DNA of 64,000 bases from assembly GCA_035771165.1 (NCBI GenBank), contig JAWNZC010000232.1:573001-637000 (forward strand), read 5' to 3'. Shown here in pieces: positions 42,001-56,000 of the stretch. The position numbers and the translations under genes were made by a program. The stretch is from Paragorgia papillata (taxonomy: Eukaryota; Cnidaria; Anthozoa; Scleralcyonacea; Coralliidae). Under the pieces are notes generated by a model, which had not been told where the DNA came from, ran no database searches, and saw only the letters and a list, made by a program, of their open reading frames with translations. The stretch's first letter is position 1, and every line of letters begins with the position of its first letter.

Positions 42001-43507
42001 CCTATATGTACAAGCGTCAAAATAATGGCTGGCAGGTCCACTGGTGAAAAGTGACTGGCCAAATGAATTTTTAAGAATTGACTGTTGACCAGCTGTTATT
42101 TTGAGTTCCTTTACTCATTAAAAAGAACAAAGTTTCAGTCAGCCCAAAACATTAATCAAAACAGAACAAAGAATGTGCTTGAGAGAGGACAGAGTTACTG
42201 ACCAGAGTGACTGTTATGCTGCAATTTAGTTGCATATAAAACTTTTGACCCACTTCCAGCTACAAGTATTGACCTTTGGAATAGTAGCAGCTGCAGAAGT
42301 ATTTCCAAAACCCCTACACCACTCAGGATGAGCAAACTACCAGTAGCAGTGATGAGGACTAATCACTAATTTTTAATATTATTTACTATACCACTACGGT
42401 CTGATAATTAAACATTAATTTATTTTTTAGTGATTCACTGATATTGTGTTTTGCTAATAAATTATTAACGAGGACCTAAATTAAAATTATAAGTCACTTG
42501 ATACACTTGTGGAAAATTTAATATCATTGAAATATTGGAGGACACAGCCAAAATTGGTGGAAGGACCATTGCAGTTTCAGTTAGTGCCTGGTTCGATACT
42601 CAATATTATCGAAAAATTTAATAATTGGCTTTGTCGATACCGATACTTTGAGTTTTTTTGAATGTTTTCAATAATATTGAATGTCGATACTTTTGATATA
42701 GGAATACAGTACCTCCGATACTGACAAAAGAAAACCTGCCAAACAGTTCTGTAAACTGGGAACATTCCTCTTTTATTTCTATTTTATTTTATCTATTTTA
42801 TTTTATTTACTGGAACTTTCTATTTTATTTGTTATTATTGTTTGTTGTTTTTATCCTAAAACCCTATTCAATTTTGTTTATCGATTTCATGAATTGACAT
42901 TGCTTTGTGGATTTTGCCTTACTGCAGGAATTGATGGAATATTAAGTATTGAAAATAAATCATGGTATCGAGTATCAAATGAAAATTAGGTAACAAACCA
43001 AGCCACCAGTTAGTGAAAAAAATGTTAAGCATGACTCATGGAGTCTACAAGGCAAAGGTACAGCTAGTACTATAAATGTATTACCAAAATATTGGCATTG
43101 TATACAGTAGAAGGTGCAAGATGTGTCAATTCTGTGTAATAAAAAAATGTCGACTGTGTAAATAAAAAAAGGTTGATTATAACTTACATGTTTGGTTGCA
43201 TCGTCGCATAATTGGGGATATGTAACAACAAGACTTTTAGCCATTTCCATCACCTCATTTGTTGTTGGCATCCTGTTCCATGGGGGGTTTAAATGCTGTG
43301 GATATCATGTTGTTGATGGTTCCCCTGACTAAACCGATGCCGTAACTCAGGCGGTATATTTCCAGCTTTCGCAGCGAAGTCAACATCTTGATCACAGTAA
43401 ATTGTGTACTCTGGTGATTTGGCTTGAGTTATTGTTGTTCTTTGGAGTTTGAAGGGATTCGCTTCCAGAAGAGCCTTCTTTTCCTTTTGATGTTGGTGTA
43501 CTTGCAC
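39020..43507 (-). pseudogene. Second gene of the CACTA element (SAMD3-like C-terminal region), multi-exon
   Basis: Minus-strand coding-like blocks with splice-like borders: 43192-43507 (PTTNEVMEMAKSLVVTYPQL, two frames), 41487-41660 (LKKRLYNLKP, then a Lys/Glu-rich part and a GTGAGT donor), 40393-40612 (LNKEFEGRRSRIQ, a GT donor just after), 40028-40142 (AG acceptor, GTAAGAG donor) and 39020-39340 (AG acceptor, MLIDSTTAYIICKAS). The P-T-x-E-V...YP-x-L and x-F-x-x-RR patterns recall SAMD3-like proteins that are common next to such transposons. Some blocks seem frameshifted. Function unknown; possibly the accessory DNA-binding protein of the element. Confidence 0.45.
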
Positions 43508-44924
43508 AGGAACTCAAAGATCCATCTGAGTCATTTACATTTTTCAACACAAATGGCATCAATTTTTCTTTTTCCCAGTTCCACTTGTTTCCATATTTTC
43601 CTATTCAACAAAAATAACATTTTTTAAAAATTTAACATTTTTTTTTTAAGGTATTACTCTCACTGTATACAGTTAACAGAAATAAAATTACAATACAAGC
43701 ATAAACTTACCGAAGATATTTATATTCCATATCCGAGATCTTAACACCACCCCCTTTAAGCCTGGTGCTGGAATAACCTCTTTAAAGAGCTTCAAAACAA
43801 AGGTTCTTCACATCGTTATCTGTTAAGCCACCATCTACAAAAAATAACAGTTGATATATAATCACGGCCGCTTGAAGTTGTAGCTTCTAAAGTTTGAGAT
43901 TCATTCAGTTTGAGACTTTCAGTTTGAGAAAGTTTGAGAGTATCAGGCCGGGCCAACCGTGTCAAATTACGTCATTCATTATTCTACTGCGAAATTTTCG
44001 TGACTACAGAATAAATACATAATGCGGGGGGTACGCGCATCACACGTAGATCAGGGCTCCAATAAATTAATAGAGCCCTATATATAAAACGACTTGTATT
44101 TCCCCAAATTATATTATTAAAAAAAACTATTTGTATACCAAGAAAAAGCAACTGGGTGCACTCGTTTAACTGGTCTAAGCAAGCACCACAATTTATAGCA
44201 CAAACTGCCCAGCATCCCGCAAAATTCGAAACTTTCTTTTCGAAAGCGAGTGTCAATGAGCCATCTCTTCCGAAGGGCCGAAGGGGCATCTTGCCCCGGG
44301 CAAGAAACCATTTATATAACACCAAAGAACTAGTCTACTTTATGCGATGGTTGTTCCTATTGTATTGTGAAATACTATAAAACCTTCGTGAAGACTTCCG
44401 AAATACTTCCTAATGGTAATCCAACAATCAAGCTTCACTTAAATTTTTAAACGACCACATGTAAATTGTAAAAATGAAGCTGACAGCAAATCTAGCAATC
44501 CATTGCAATCCATAAAATATTTGGTAAAACTTAACCTCAACATACCTCTCAAATCCTTAGCCACTTTGCTCATCGATTTCCCCAATCTTTTTAATTAATC
44601 CTTCAGCCATACTGCAATGTCGATAGTTAACTTTTTTCAAAGTTTTTTTCAAAGGTCGTTGAAAAAAAAAGAAGAACGCTAGCGCTCTTTTGCAGAGTTG
44701 CACTTGCACGTCACGTGATACATCCCAGAAGTCTTTGTAAGCGCACCGGGAACCCAATCAGTACCCAAGATGCTTTTCGAATGGTCATGGAATATTCATG
44801 GTATTCCTTCTCTGCAAAGCAGCTTTAATACACACTCCTAGAAGCTCTCTATAAAGAAGTAAGAAGCCACAGAGTTGCCTGCGGATGAGGCTACGTTTAG
44901 AATTCTCGGCAGTAATTGTGAAAG

Positions 44925-45314
44925 ATGCAACGACTCCTTGAAAGGGAAAGCAGAAATGAGCCCTGGTCTTGTACGCGGTGTTATCGTTTCCAAGCTCTGA
45001 CTTTAAGGATATTGATGAGGCACTATAATATTATACATGGAAATGAACCAAACTTTCGAGTAGTTTGTAGCATCGATGGGTGCCCTGCAACGTTTAACCT
45101 CTACGATTCCTTCTACAGACATGTAAAAAGGCGCCATAAAGAATTGTATGATGAAAATGTGAAGGCATGTGAAGAAAATGCCGAGGACGAAAACCAACGC
45201 GAGAGTGCCAACGAAGATGAAAATGAAAGTGTCGATGTTAGTACTTCAGATGACGACTCAGAAAACACAAGTAGAAGTGATGATGTAGAGGAAGAGCAGC
45301 AAGACAAGGTATAA
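44925..45314 (+). CDS. Zinc-finger first exon of the CACTA transposase gene
   Basis: 129-codon frame. Residues 18-75 contain two Cys/His fingers (CTRCYRF...MRHYNIIH; CSIDGCPATF...RHVKRRHK), then a long acidic tail. The frame meets a GT donor-like site at about 45309 (GACAAGGTATAA). It lies about 1.5 kb upstream of, and on the same strand as, the transposase body, with an acceptor-like TTCTAG at about 46771. N-terminal fingers are typical of DNA-binding transposases. It may equally be a separate small gene. Confidence 0.55.
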   Translation: MQRLLERESRNEPWSCTRCYRFQALTLRILMRHYNIIHGNEPNFRVVCSIDGCPATFNLYDSFYRHVKRRHKELYDENVKACEENAEDENQRESANEDENESVDVSTSDDDSENTSRSDDVEEEQQDKV

Positions 45315-46373
45315 TCATGTTATTTTGGGTTATAAAGCTTGAGTTAAATATGGGTGAGGATTTGGCCATTAATTGGGCGATTTCATTTATTAATATGTAC
45401 CCTATTAAGGGGTGACCCATAGAATTTGCTGAAAAAACTCCCTATAATTTTTGCATTTTAATGATATCCAAGGGGGAAATGGAGACTACACTTAGGTATA
45501 ATTATAATCTATCTATAAAGTGGGGGATGAAGACTTGTTTATCCTAAACTATAGGGGTTGACAACTGACAAGCAATGCCTCAATTTTATTCTGGCATACA
45601 GCAGAACAACTTTATTCAGAAGAGTGGGGCACATGCCCCTTTAAAGTGAAATGCAACGAAAAAAAGTTTTCAACTTATCCTGATCATTTAGACTGCTATA
45701 TAAGATATAGCATGTTTAAGAAGTTGTGTTTGTAAACATGGGATATGGTTTGGTTGAGCAGAAAATCTAAAGCCCTAATCAAAACGAGAATGCAAGTCAT
45801 CGCAAGTTGGCAGTCAGAATTTCTGTGGTGGTCGTTCGAACACCCAAAATTAACAAAATAAAGCTTTCAGGAGTGTTTTAAAACAAGTTTTTACTTTGTC
45901 ACGGTACATGTATTTTCGGGAAATTATTCAGAGTGGCTGGCTGAGATAGCATGACTGCCAACTTGTGATGACTTGCGTTCTCATTTGATTAGGGCTTAAA
46001 GCTTGTGATGTCACAGTTGGTGAGCCTCATTTGAGCGAAATGGTTATTCTAGGTATTTAAGCCATTTGCAACCATTTACCTCCCCTTACCAACAGGATTG
46101 TAAGGCTGTTTTCTCAAAAACATCAGTTCAAACTCGTAAGTTGAAATTTGTCAACAGTTCACCAACTGTGACATCACAAGTTCAATATTTATAATCCCAA
46201 TATCTCCACACTGAAATGGTGTACGAGTCTCAAACGTTTCACAGTACTTAGTTAGCATGTCGTCTTTAATTTAAGCAACAATCATGAACAACATTAAAAA
46301 TTGTGGCATTTCACCTTTTATTATATGCATGACAAAATTACTGCATTAGGATTGGTTGAGAGGAGTACAATTA

Positions 46374-46407
46374 TTTTATTAATTGTACTGCAGTACAATT
46401 AATAAAA
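46374..46407. repeat. 34-bp perfect palindrome
   Basis: TTTATTAATTGTACTG followed by its exact reverse complement, with no spacer. It lies in the presumed intron of the transposase gene. Confidence 0.85.
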
Positions 46408-46770
46408 ATGGAGAAGGCCCTGGAAACGATGTTGACAATAAAATTCAAAATGGCGACTAATGCTGCAATGGAAAGTTTTCACATAAAATAAAAAAGGAGG
46501 TCCCAGGCAGGAATGGGTTAAACTTAAATTCAACTTCTACTGTAGGTTGGTAAAGTGGACATCCAAAAAAGTGCAGCCTCCTTCCTTCTAAAAGTTAAAG
46601 AAAGAAAGAAAATTCCACAGGTATACTGTAGTACAGCATCAACAAAATCAATTCATGCAGTGTTAAAATAATTTAGATGGCTACTGTAGGAATCTATTTA
46701 TTACAAGACATTACTTGGAGAAACAATTAAACAAATTATAGTTAACATAGAACCAAATTTTAACATCTTC

Positions 46771-48964
46771 TAGGTTGCAATGGGATCCATTTTAGACAGC
46801 ACTCGTACTTTGGTAAGGCAAGTGGTGGATAGTTTAAAAAGTGATGTTCTAGCAAACCTTTCAATCAGACAACCAGAAAGAGGAAGTGGAAAATTTGTTT
46901 CAGTGTGCTCAAGATCCATTTACTGGCATTGACACAGAGGCTCTGCAATCAACATACGTTAAAAAGCACTTCCATTATGTTGGACATAAGGAAATCACCC
47001 TTGGGAAAATACTTTCCAGAAAGAAGAAAGGATCCAAAAAGAATTATATATGAGAAAGAAGAAAAGTTCATTTATATTCCCCTTGGTGGATAGTGTGCAG
47101 CAGATGCTTTCTAATGAACGAATAGCAGGATAATGATTCTTAAAAACCCACATAATTGTTATGACGGTGTATTTTATGATATGCATGATGGTAGTGTCTA
47201 TAGAAACGACAAGTATTTCCAAGAACATGAAAACGCCCTTCCACTAGTAATTTATCATGATGAACTAGAAGTTTGCAATCCGCTGGGAAGTAACGCAGGC
47301 ACCCATAAAGTGGATAATGTTTTACTACCACGATTGCCAACATCTCTCCAAAGTTCAGATCTAAACGATGTGCTGTTCGTTTATTAGCAATTGCTAATGC
47401 AGCAATTGTTAAAAAGTATGGCATAAATGCTGTTATGAAGCACATTGTAGATGATTTGCAGCTGCTTTACAGGGGTGTTGGCATGAATGTAAATGGCACC
47501 GAAAGAGTTATCCATGGCAAAGTGTTGATGTGCACCGGTGACACTCTTGGTCAACATTACTGGGGTGGCTTCAAAGAAGGTGTCGGTGCATCATTTCAGA
47601 AATGTAGGCATTGCCAATGTGAATTTCAGCAAATGCAAACCGATTTCACAGAGGAAGCATTCACCCTTCGCACAAAAGAAAGCTACACCACCCAATGCAA
47701 CGAGATTGAGCAGGCTCCAACAGAGAATATAAAGAAAGATCTGCAAACAATCATATGGCATCAATTTGAGAAGTCAATTATGTCAACTTCCCACATTTGA
47801 TGTTACAAAGCAACTTCCCCAGGACTTTATGCATACCTTGTTGGAAGGAACTGTGCAATATGAAGTTCGGCTAGTTCTCCTCCATTTCATTCAAATGCGC
47901 ATGACAACTTTGCCAAGTAATAAATGCGGCAATTGTTAGTCATGAATATGGCTATACTGAAGTTAGTGACAAACCAGGGCCTCTTAAAGAATCAGTATTC
48001 TACGGTGATGAAAGATACAAATTAAAATATAAAGCATCACAGGCGCGACTATTCCTTCACGATATTGCCATTTCTGATTGGACCTTTGGTTGATATGGAA
48101 GATCCGTTCTACATGTTGTTGGTGGAACTTATTCAAATAGTCAAGTTAATCTTTTCACCTGTTATCAAGATGGCAAGCATCAACTACTTGAGGCAACTTA
48201 TTACAGAACACCTCTTGAATTTTAAACAGCTTTTCCCCAATGCCAACATCCTACCTAAGCAGCACTATCTCCTACATATTCCATCAACAATTCAGATGTT
48301 AGGACCAATGGTGCGCTCTTCATGCTTTGCTTTTGAATCTGCACACGGTTATTTTAAAGATCTTGCCAGAAAGCAAAATTTTAAGAACTTGCCTTTGTCA
48401 CTAGCAAAACGACACCAATTCAGTGAATGCAGCAACTTTGGAGATGCAGATGAAAGTCCAAGTTCGCATCCTTTGTTTTCTAGTGAAATATGTTACGGGG
48501 TGGTAAAGAAGCTAGAAGCAGAGAAGTGTCAAATTCTTAGAGAAAAGTTTGACATGTGTGGTCTTTTACCTGGTGTGAGACTTGTAAATGTTCACAAAGT
48601 AAGCTGGATCACGGTGTTTGGTACCAAGTACAGCAAATCGGGTGTTATCGTTGTTAACGCTGTTGGAGATCCAACTTTGCCAGTCTTTGGAATCATATCA
48701 GCCATATGGTTGGTAAGCGATTTTGTTTATTTTGGTGTAAACATTCTGCAGACGGTGCATTTTGATTACCACCATCAAGCTTATCTTGTGACAGAGATAA
48801 ACAATGATGAGAAAAGCATGGTGTATGCTTACGAAAGTTTGGTTGACTTCAATGTTCTTCATGTCAAAAAAGACAAATATGGCAATAGATACATTCCAGT
48901 TAAATATGATTTGGATGACATAATTGAGGAACATGTTAAGGGTCAAAGTTCGCTGAGTGAGTGA
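46771..48964 (+). pseudogene. EnSpm/CACTA-type transposase, decayed
   Basis: Successive frames on the plus strand match parts of one transposase in order: YDGVFYDMHDG and the ELEVCNPLGS motif (47133-47340), a GDTLGQHYWGGFKEGVG segment with a Cys cluster CRHCQCEF (47435-47800), FPTFDVTKQLPQDFMHTLLEG (about 47785-47850), then the long frame 48065-48964 with LPKQHYLLHIPS and MVRSSCFAFESAHGYFKD. This order is that of animal EnSpm-type transposases. At least four frame changes and one stop separate the parts, so the copy is dead unless small introns explain some of them. Confidence 0.75.
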
Positions 48965-49329
48965 GTGAGAATTGCTGCTGTTACACACGCGTATGTATAT
49001 TTTGTTTGTATTCTTGGTATTTTATGGGTTCTCGATTACTAATAGTAACCAAATATTTTATGCCTTGTTTATACTATACAGCATTATATTGCAGTACCAA
49101 ACTAATTATCTTGAAATTGTTTCGGTCATAGCATGCAGTAAGTACCAAACTACATGTAATTATCTTGAAATTGTTTCGGTCATAGCTTGTTGCTTGTTTT
49201 GAAATGAAAATTATTTACTTGTTTTTAGCAAACTATATAATTATCGCATGTTTACACTAAGAAAGTATTGGTTTAAGCCTGTAGTATGCAGTATATAAAT
49301 TTCCTAATGATTTTCTTATATTCTTGTCA

Positions 49330-49900
49330 AGATAAGGTTCATTCTTGCCAAGAATATTTTTTCTTGTTTCAAGTAATGTGAATTCACTCTTCATTCTTAC
49401 CAAGAATATTTTTTCTTGTTTCAAGTAATGTGAATTCACTCTTCATTCTTACCAAGAATATTTTTTCTTGTTTCAAGTAATGTTAATATCTCTTCATTCT
49501 TACCAAGAATATTTTTTCTTGTTTCAAGTAATGTTAATTCTCTCTTCATTCTTACCAAGAATATTTTTTCTTGTTTCGAGTAATGTTAATTCACTCTTCA
49601 TTCTTACCAAGAATATTTTTTCTTGTTTCAAGTAATGTGAATTCACTCTTCATTCTTACCAAGAATATTTTTTCTTGTTTCAAGTAATGTGAATTCACTC
49701 TTCATTCTTACCAAGAATATTTTTTCTTGTTTCAAGTAATGTTAATACCTCTTCATTCTTACCAAGAATATTTTTTCTTGTTTCAAGTAATGTTAATTCT
49801 CTCTTCATTCTTACCAAGAATATTTTTTCTTGTTTCGAGTAATGTTAATTCACTCTTCATTCTTACCAAGAATATGTTTTCTTGTTTCAAGTAAATTCTG
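49330..49900 (+). repeat. Right subterminal array of the CACTA element
   Basis: About 11 units of 51-52 bp (CATTCTTACCAAGAATATTT and on). Four end types (call them a, b, c, d) occur in the order a-a-b-c-d-a-a-b-c-d, so a five-unit block of about 257 bp has itself been duplicated. Confidence 0.88.
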
Positions 49901-50011
49901 TTCTTGGTAATAACAGTTTTACTTAAAATGTCTTATTTCAAGTAAATTAATGCTTGAAATAAGAATTTAACAAGAATTTTATTCTATGTAAGAACGTAAA
50001 ATTTTGCTGTG

Positions 50012-53000
50012 CACGCTTATGATACAGATAAAGTTCTATATGCTGGTAACATTGAGGTAGCAAAATACCTAACTTAAACCGTATTTTTAACAGTACTCCA
50101 TCTACGGCATAAATAATATTATAATTAGATTATCTTTAACTTATTACCACGAATTTGGTGGAGTACTGTTATTTATCTGGAGTAAAAGGGTCTGGACAGC
50201 AATAATTCAGCGCTTACAGTGAAGATTAAGTAAATATCTATCACTTCAACAAAAAAAACTGTCTAAAAGAAGACTCAGTTTCTTTCGAAATATAAGACCT
50301 ATTTTAGTGGAGTACTGTAGTGGTGTTACTGTGCCGGTCATACCGATACGAATCGGAAACAATCGGAAAATTATTTTCACTAATACTAATAGTCATCCCA
50401 TAGTCGTTAATAGTAACTCTGACCTTCATTGAGTGTGTAATCAATAAAAATGTGACCCTGGTATTGAATATTTATGACTTGCGCTTATTTCAGACATGTC
50501 TGAAAATATTCAATATCAATGAATTGAAAATTACGCACTGCCAAAATAATAAATAACGGATAAAAAGCAAACGGTGGATCTAAAAATTACACGGCAGAAT
50601 TATAAACGAATTATTTCAACATTTCAATGAACGAGCTTTCGCTGTTGCGAAAACCGCAACAATTGATCAAACGATCGCACGTTCTACCTAACCGAATTGA
50701 CTGTGTGATGAAAGGGAGTCAAACAAAATACTAAACCCACACTCATAGGTTGTCAGTGGTTTACTTTTACCATCCGTGTCCACTTCAGTTGTTCTAAATA
50801 AGCACAAAACAGTAGAAACTTGCGTTTTATTTGGCCCGCGTATTAAATGACAACCCTAACAAAATAAGCGTAAAGACTGCATTTATAATTAGCAGTTCTA
50901 TTATAATGGCTCCTGCACAGTACTCCATGCCTTTACTGCGTATTTCCCGCATAAACACGTTCTAAATAACAACTGTCTCTATCACGCTTATGATACAGAT
51001 AAAGTTCTATATGCTGGTAACATTGAGGTAGCAAAATACCTAACTTAAACCGTATTTTTAACAGTACTCCATCTACGGCATAAATAATATTATAATTAGA
51101 TTATCTTTTAACTTATTACCACGAATTTGGTGGAGTACTGTTATTTATCTGGAGTAAAAGGATCTGGACAGCAATAATTCAGCGCTTACAGTGAAGATTA
51201 AGTAAATATCTATCACTTCAACAAAAAAAACTGTCTAAAGAAGACTCAGTTCTTTCGAATATAGACCTATTTTAGTGGAGTACTGTAGTGGTGTACTGTG
51301 CCGGTCAACCGATACGAATCGGAAACAATCGGAAAATTATTTCACTGATACTAATAGTCATCCCATAGTCGTTAATAGTAACCCTGACCTTCATTGAGTG
51401 TGTAATCAATAAAAATATGACCCTGGTATTAATATTTATGACTTGCGCTTATTTCAGACATGTCTGAAAATATTCAATATCAATGAATTGAAATTACGCA
51501 CTGCCAAAATAATAAATAACGGATAAAAAGCAAACGGTGGAACTAAAATTACACGGCAGAATTATAAACGAATTATTTCAACATTTCAATGAACGAGCTT
51601 TCGCTGTTGCGAAAACCGCAACAATTGATCAAACGATCGCACGTCTACCTAACCGAATTGACTGTGTGATGAAAGGGAGTCAAACAAAATACTAAACCCA
51701 CACTCATAGGTTGTCAGTGGTTTACTTTTACCATCCGTGTCCACTTCAGTTGTTCTAAATAAGCACAAAACAGTAGAAACTTGCGTTTTATTTGGCCCGC
51801 GTATTAAATGACAACCCTAACAAAATAAGCGTAAAGACTGCATTTATAATTAGCAGTGCTATTATAATGGCTCCTGCACAGTACTCCATGCCTTTACTGC
51901 GTATTTCCCGCATAAACACGTTCTAAATAACAACTGTCTCTATCACGCTTATGATACAGATAAAGTTCTATATGCTGGTAACATTGAGGTAGCAAAATAC
52001 CTAACTTAAACCGTATTTTTAACAGTACTCCATCTACGGCATAAATAATATTATAATTAGATTATCTTTTAACTTATTACCACGAATTTGGTGGAGTACT
52101 GTTATTTATCTGGAGTAAAAGGGTATGGACAGCAATAATTCAGCGCTTACAGTGAAGATTAAGTAAATATCTATCACTTCAACAAAAAAAACTGTCTAAA
52201 GAAGACTCAGTTCTTTCGAATATAGACCTATTTTAGTGGAGTACTGTAGTGGTGTACTGTGCCGGTCAACCGATACGAATCGGAAACAATCGGAAAATTA
52301 TTTCACTGATACTAATAGTCATCCCATAGTCGTTAATAGTAACCCTGACCTTCATTGAGTGTGTAATCAATAAAAATATGACCCTGGTATTAATATTTAT
52401 GACTTGCGCTTATTTCAGACATGTCTGAAAATATTCAATATCAATGAATTGAAATTACGCACTGCCAAAATAATAAATAACGGATAAAAAGCAAACGGTG
52501 GAACTAAAATTACACGGCAGAATTATAAACGAATTATTTCAACATTTCAATGAACGAGCTTTCGCTGTTGCGAAAACCGCAACAATTGATCAAACGATCG
52601 CAAGTCTACCTAACCGAATTGACTGTGTGATGAAAGGGAGTCAAACAAAATACTAAAACCCACAATCATAGGTTGTCAGTGGTTTACTTTTACCATCCGT
52701 GTCCACTTCAGTTGTTCTAAATAAGCACAAAACAGTAGAAACTTGCGTTTTATTTGGCCCGCGTATTAAATGACAACCCTAACAAAATAAGCGTAAAGAC
52801 TGCATTATAATTAGCTGTGCTATTATAATGGCTCCTGCACAGTACTCCATGCCTTTACTGCGTATTTCCCGCATAAACACATTCTAAATAACAACTGTCT
52901 CTATCACGCTTATGATACAGATAAAGTTCTATATGCTGGTAACATTGAGGTAGCAAAATACCTAACTTAAACCGTATTTTTAACAGTACTCCATCTACGG

Positions 53001-56000
53001 CATAAATAATATTATAATTAGATTATCTTTTAACTTATTACCACGAATTTGGTGGAGTACTGTTATTTATCTGAGTAAAAGGGTCTGGACAGATATAATT
53101 CAGCCCTTACAGTGAAGATTAAGTAAATATCTATCACTTCAACAAAAAAAACTGTCTAAAGAAGACTCAGTTCTTTCGAATATAGACCTATTTTAGTGGA
53201 GTACTGCAGTGGAGTACTGTGCCGGTCAACCGATACGAATCGGAAACAATCGGAAAATTATTTCACTGATACTAATAGTCATCCCATAGTCGTTAATAGT
53301 AACCCTGACCTTCATTGAGTGTGTAATCAATAAAAATGGGACCCTGGTATTAATATTTATGACTTGCGCTTATTTCAGACTGTCTGAAAATATTCAATAT
53401 CAATGAATTGAAATTACGCACTGCCAAAATAATAAATAACGGATAAAAAGCAAACGGTGGAACTAAAATTACGCGGCAGAATTAAAAACGAATTATTTCA
53501 ACATTTCAATAAACGAGCTTTCGCTGTTGCGAAAACCGCAACAATTGATCAAACGATCGCACGTCTACCTAACCGAATTGACTGTGTGATGAAAGGGAGT
53601 CAAACAAAATACTAAACCCACACTCATAGGTTGTCAGTGGTTTACTTTTACCATCCGTGTCCACTTCAGTTGTTCTAAATAAGCACAAAACAGTAGAAAC
53701 TTGCGTTTTATTTGGCCCGCGTATTAAATGACAACCCTAACAAAATAAGCGTAAAGACTGCATTTATAATTAGCTGTGCTATTATAATGGCTCCTGCACA
53801 GTACTCCATGCCTTTACTGCGTATTTCCCGCATAAACACATTCTAAATAACAACTGTCTCTATCACGCTTATGATACAGATAAAGTTCTATATGCTGGTA
53901 ACATTGAGGTAGCAAAATACCTAACTTAAACCGTATTTTTAACAGTACTCCATCTACGGCATAAATAATATTATAATTAGATTATCTTTTAACTTATTAC
54001 CACGAATTTGGTGGGGTACTGTTATTTATCTGGAGTAAAAGGGTCTGGACAGCAATAATTCAGCGCTTACAGTGAAGATTAAGTAAATATCTATCACTTC
54101 AACAAAAAAAACTGTCTAAAGAAGACTCAGTTCTTTCGAATATAGACCTATTTTAGTGGAGTACTGTAGTGGTGTACTGTGCCGGTCAACCGATACGAAT
54201 CGGAAACAATCGGAAAATTATTTCACTGATACTAATAGTCATCCCATAGTCGTTAATAGTAACCCTGACCTTCATTGAGTGTGTAATCAATAAAAATATA
54301 ACCCTGGTATTAATATTTATGACTTGCGCTTATTTCAGACATGTCTGAAAATATTCAATATCAATGAATTGAAATTACGCACTGCCAAAATAATAAATAA
54401 CGGTTAAAAAGCAAACGGTGGAACTAAAATTACACGGCAGAATTATAAACGAATTATTTCAACATTTTAATGAACGAGCTTTCGCTGTTGCGAAAACCGC
54501 AACAATTGATCAAACGATCGCACGTCTACCTAACCGAATTGACTGTGTGATGAAAGGGAGTCAAACAAAATACTAAACCCACACTCATAGGTTGTCAGTG
54601 GTTTACTTTTACCATCCGTGTCCACTTCAGTTGTTCTAAATAAGCACAAAACAGTAGAAACTTGCGTTTTATTTGGCCCGAGTATTAAATGACAACCCTA
54701 TACAAAATAAGCGTAAAGACTGCATTTATAATTAGCTGTGCTATTATAATGGCTCCTGCACAGTACTCCATGCCTTTACTGCGTATTTCCCGCATAAACA
54801 CGTTCTAAATAACAACTGTCTCTATCACGCTTATGATACAGATAAAGTTCTATATGCTGGTAACATTGAGGTAGCAAAATACCTAACTTAAACCGTATTT
54901 TTAACAGTACTCCATCTACGGCATAAATAATATTATAATTAGATTATCTTTTAACTTATTACCACGAATTTGGTGGAGTACTGTTATTTATCTGACTAAA
55001 AGGGTCTGGACAGCAATAATTCAGCGCTTACAGTGAAGATTAAGTAAATATCTATCACTTCAACAAAAAAAACTGTCTAATGAAGACTCAGTTCTTTCGA
55101 ATATAGACCTATTTTAGTGGAATACTGTAGTGGAATACTGTGCCGGTCAACCGATGCGAATCGGAAACAATCGGAAAATTATTTCACTGATACTAATAGT
55201 CATCCCATAGTCGTTAATAGTAACCCTGACCTTCATTGAGTGTGTAATCAATAAAAATGTGACCCTGGTATTAATATTTATGACTTGCGCTTATTTCAGA
55301 TGTCTGAAAATATTCAATATCAATGAATTGAAATTACGCACTGCCAAAATAATAAATAACGGTTAAAAAGCAAACGGTGGAACTAAAATTACACGGCAGA
55401 ATTATAAACGAATTATTTCAACATTTCAATGAACGAGCTTTCGCTGTTGCGAAAACCGCAACAATTGATCAAACGATCGCACGTCTACCTAACCGAATTG
55501 ACTGTGTGATGAAAGGGAGTCAAACAAAATACTAAACCCACACTCATAGGTTGTCAGTGGTTTACTTTTACCTTTTGTCCACTTCAGTTGTTCTAAATAA
55601 GCACAAAACAGTAGAAACTTGCGTTTTATTTGGCCCGCGTATTAAATGACAACCCTAACAAAATAAGCGTAAAGACTGCATTTATAATTAGCTGTGCTAT
55701 TATAATGGCTCCTGCACAGTACTCCATGCCTTTACTGCGTATTTCCCGCATAAACACGTTCTAAATAACAACTGACTCTATCACGCTTATGATACAGATA
55801 AAGTTCTATATGCTGGTAACATTGAGGTAGCAAAATACCTAACTTAAACCGTATTTTTAACAGTACTCCATCTACGGCATAAATAATATTATAATTAGAT
55901 TATCTTTTAACTTATTACCACGAATTTGGTGGAGTACTGCTATTTATCTGAGTAAAAGGGTCTGGACAGCAATAATTCAGCGCTTACAGTGAAGATTAAG

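Larger units (their letters stand above)
38338..50011. mobile_element. CACTA/EnSpm-type DNA transposon inserted in the satellite
   Basis: Starts CACAGCAAAATT and ends AATTTTGCTGTG. Satellite sequence CTCTAT-CA-CGCTTATG is split, with CA on both sides, so the duplication is 2 bp. Short subterminal repeats occur at both ends, as expected of the CACTA group. Inside is a decayed plus-strand transposase gene and a second, minus-strand gene. Length 11674 bp. Confidence 0.85.

Noticed and set aside
49330..49900. CRISPR-like array of regular 51-bp repeats
   Set aside because: No unique spacers; the units are full tandem copies, and the setting is a eukaryotic transposon end.
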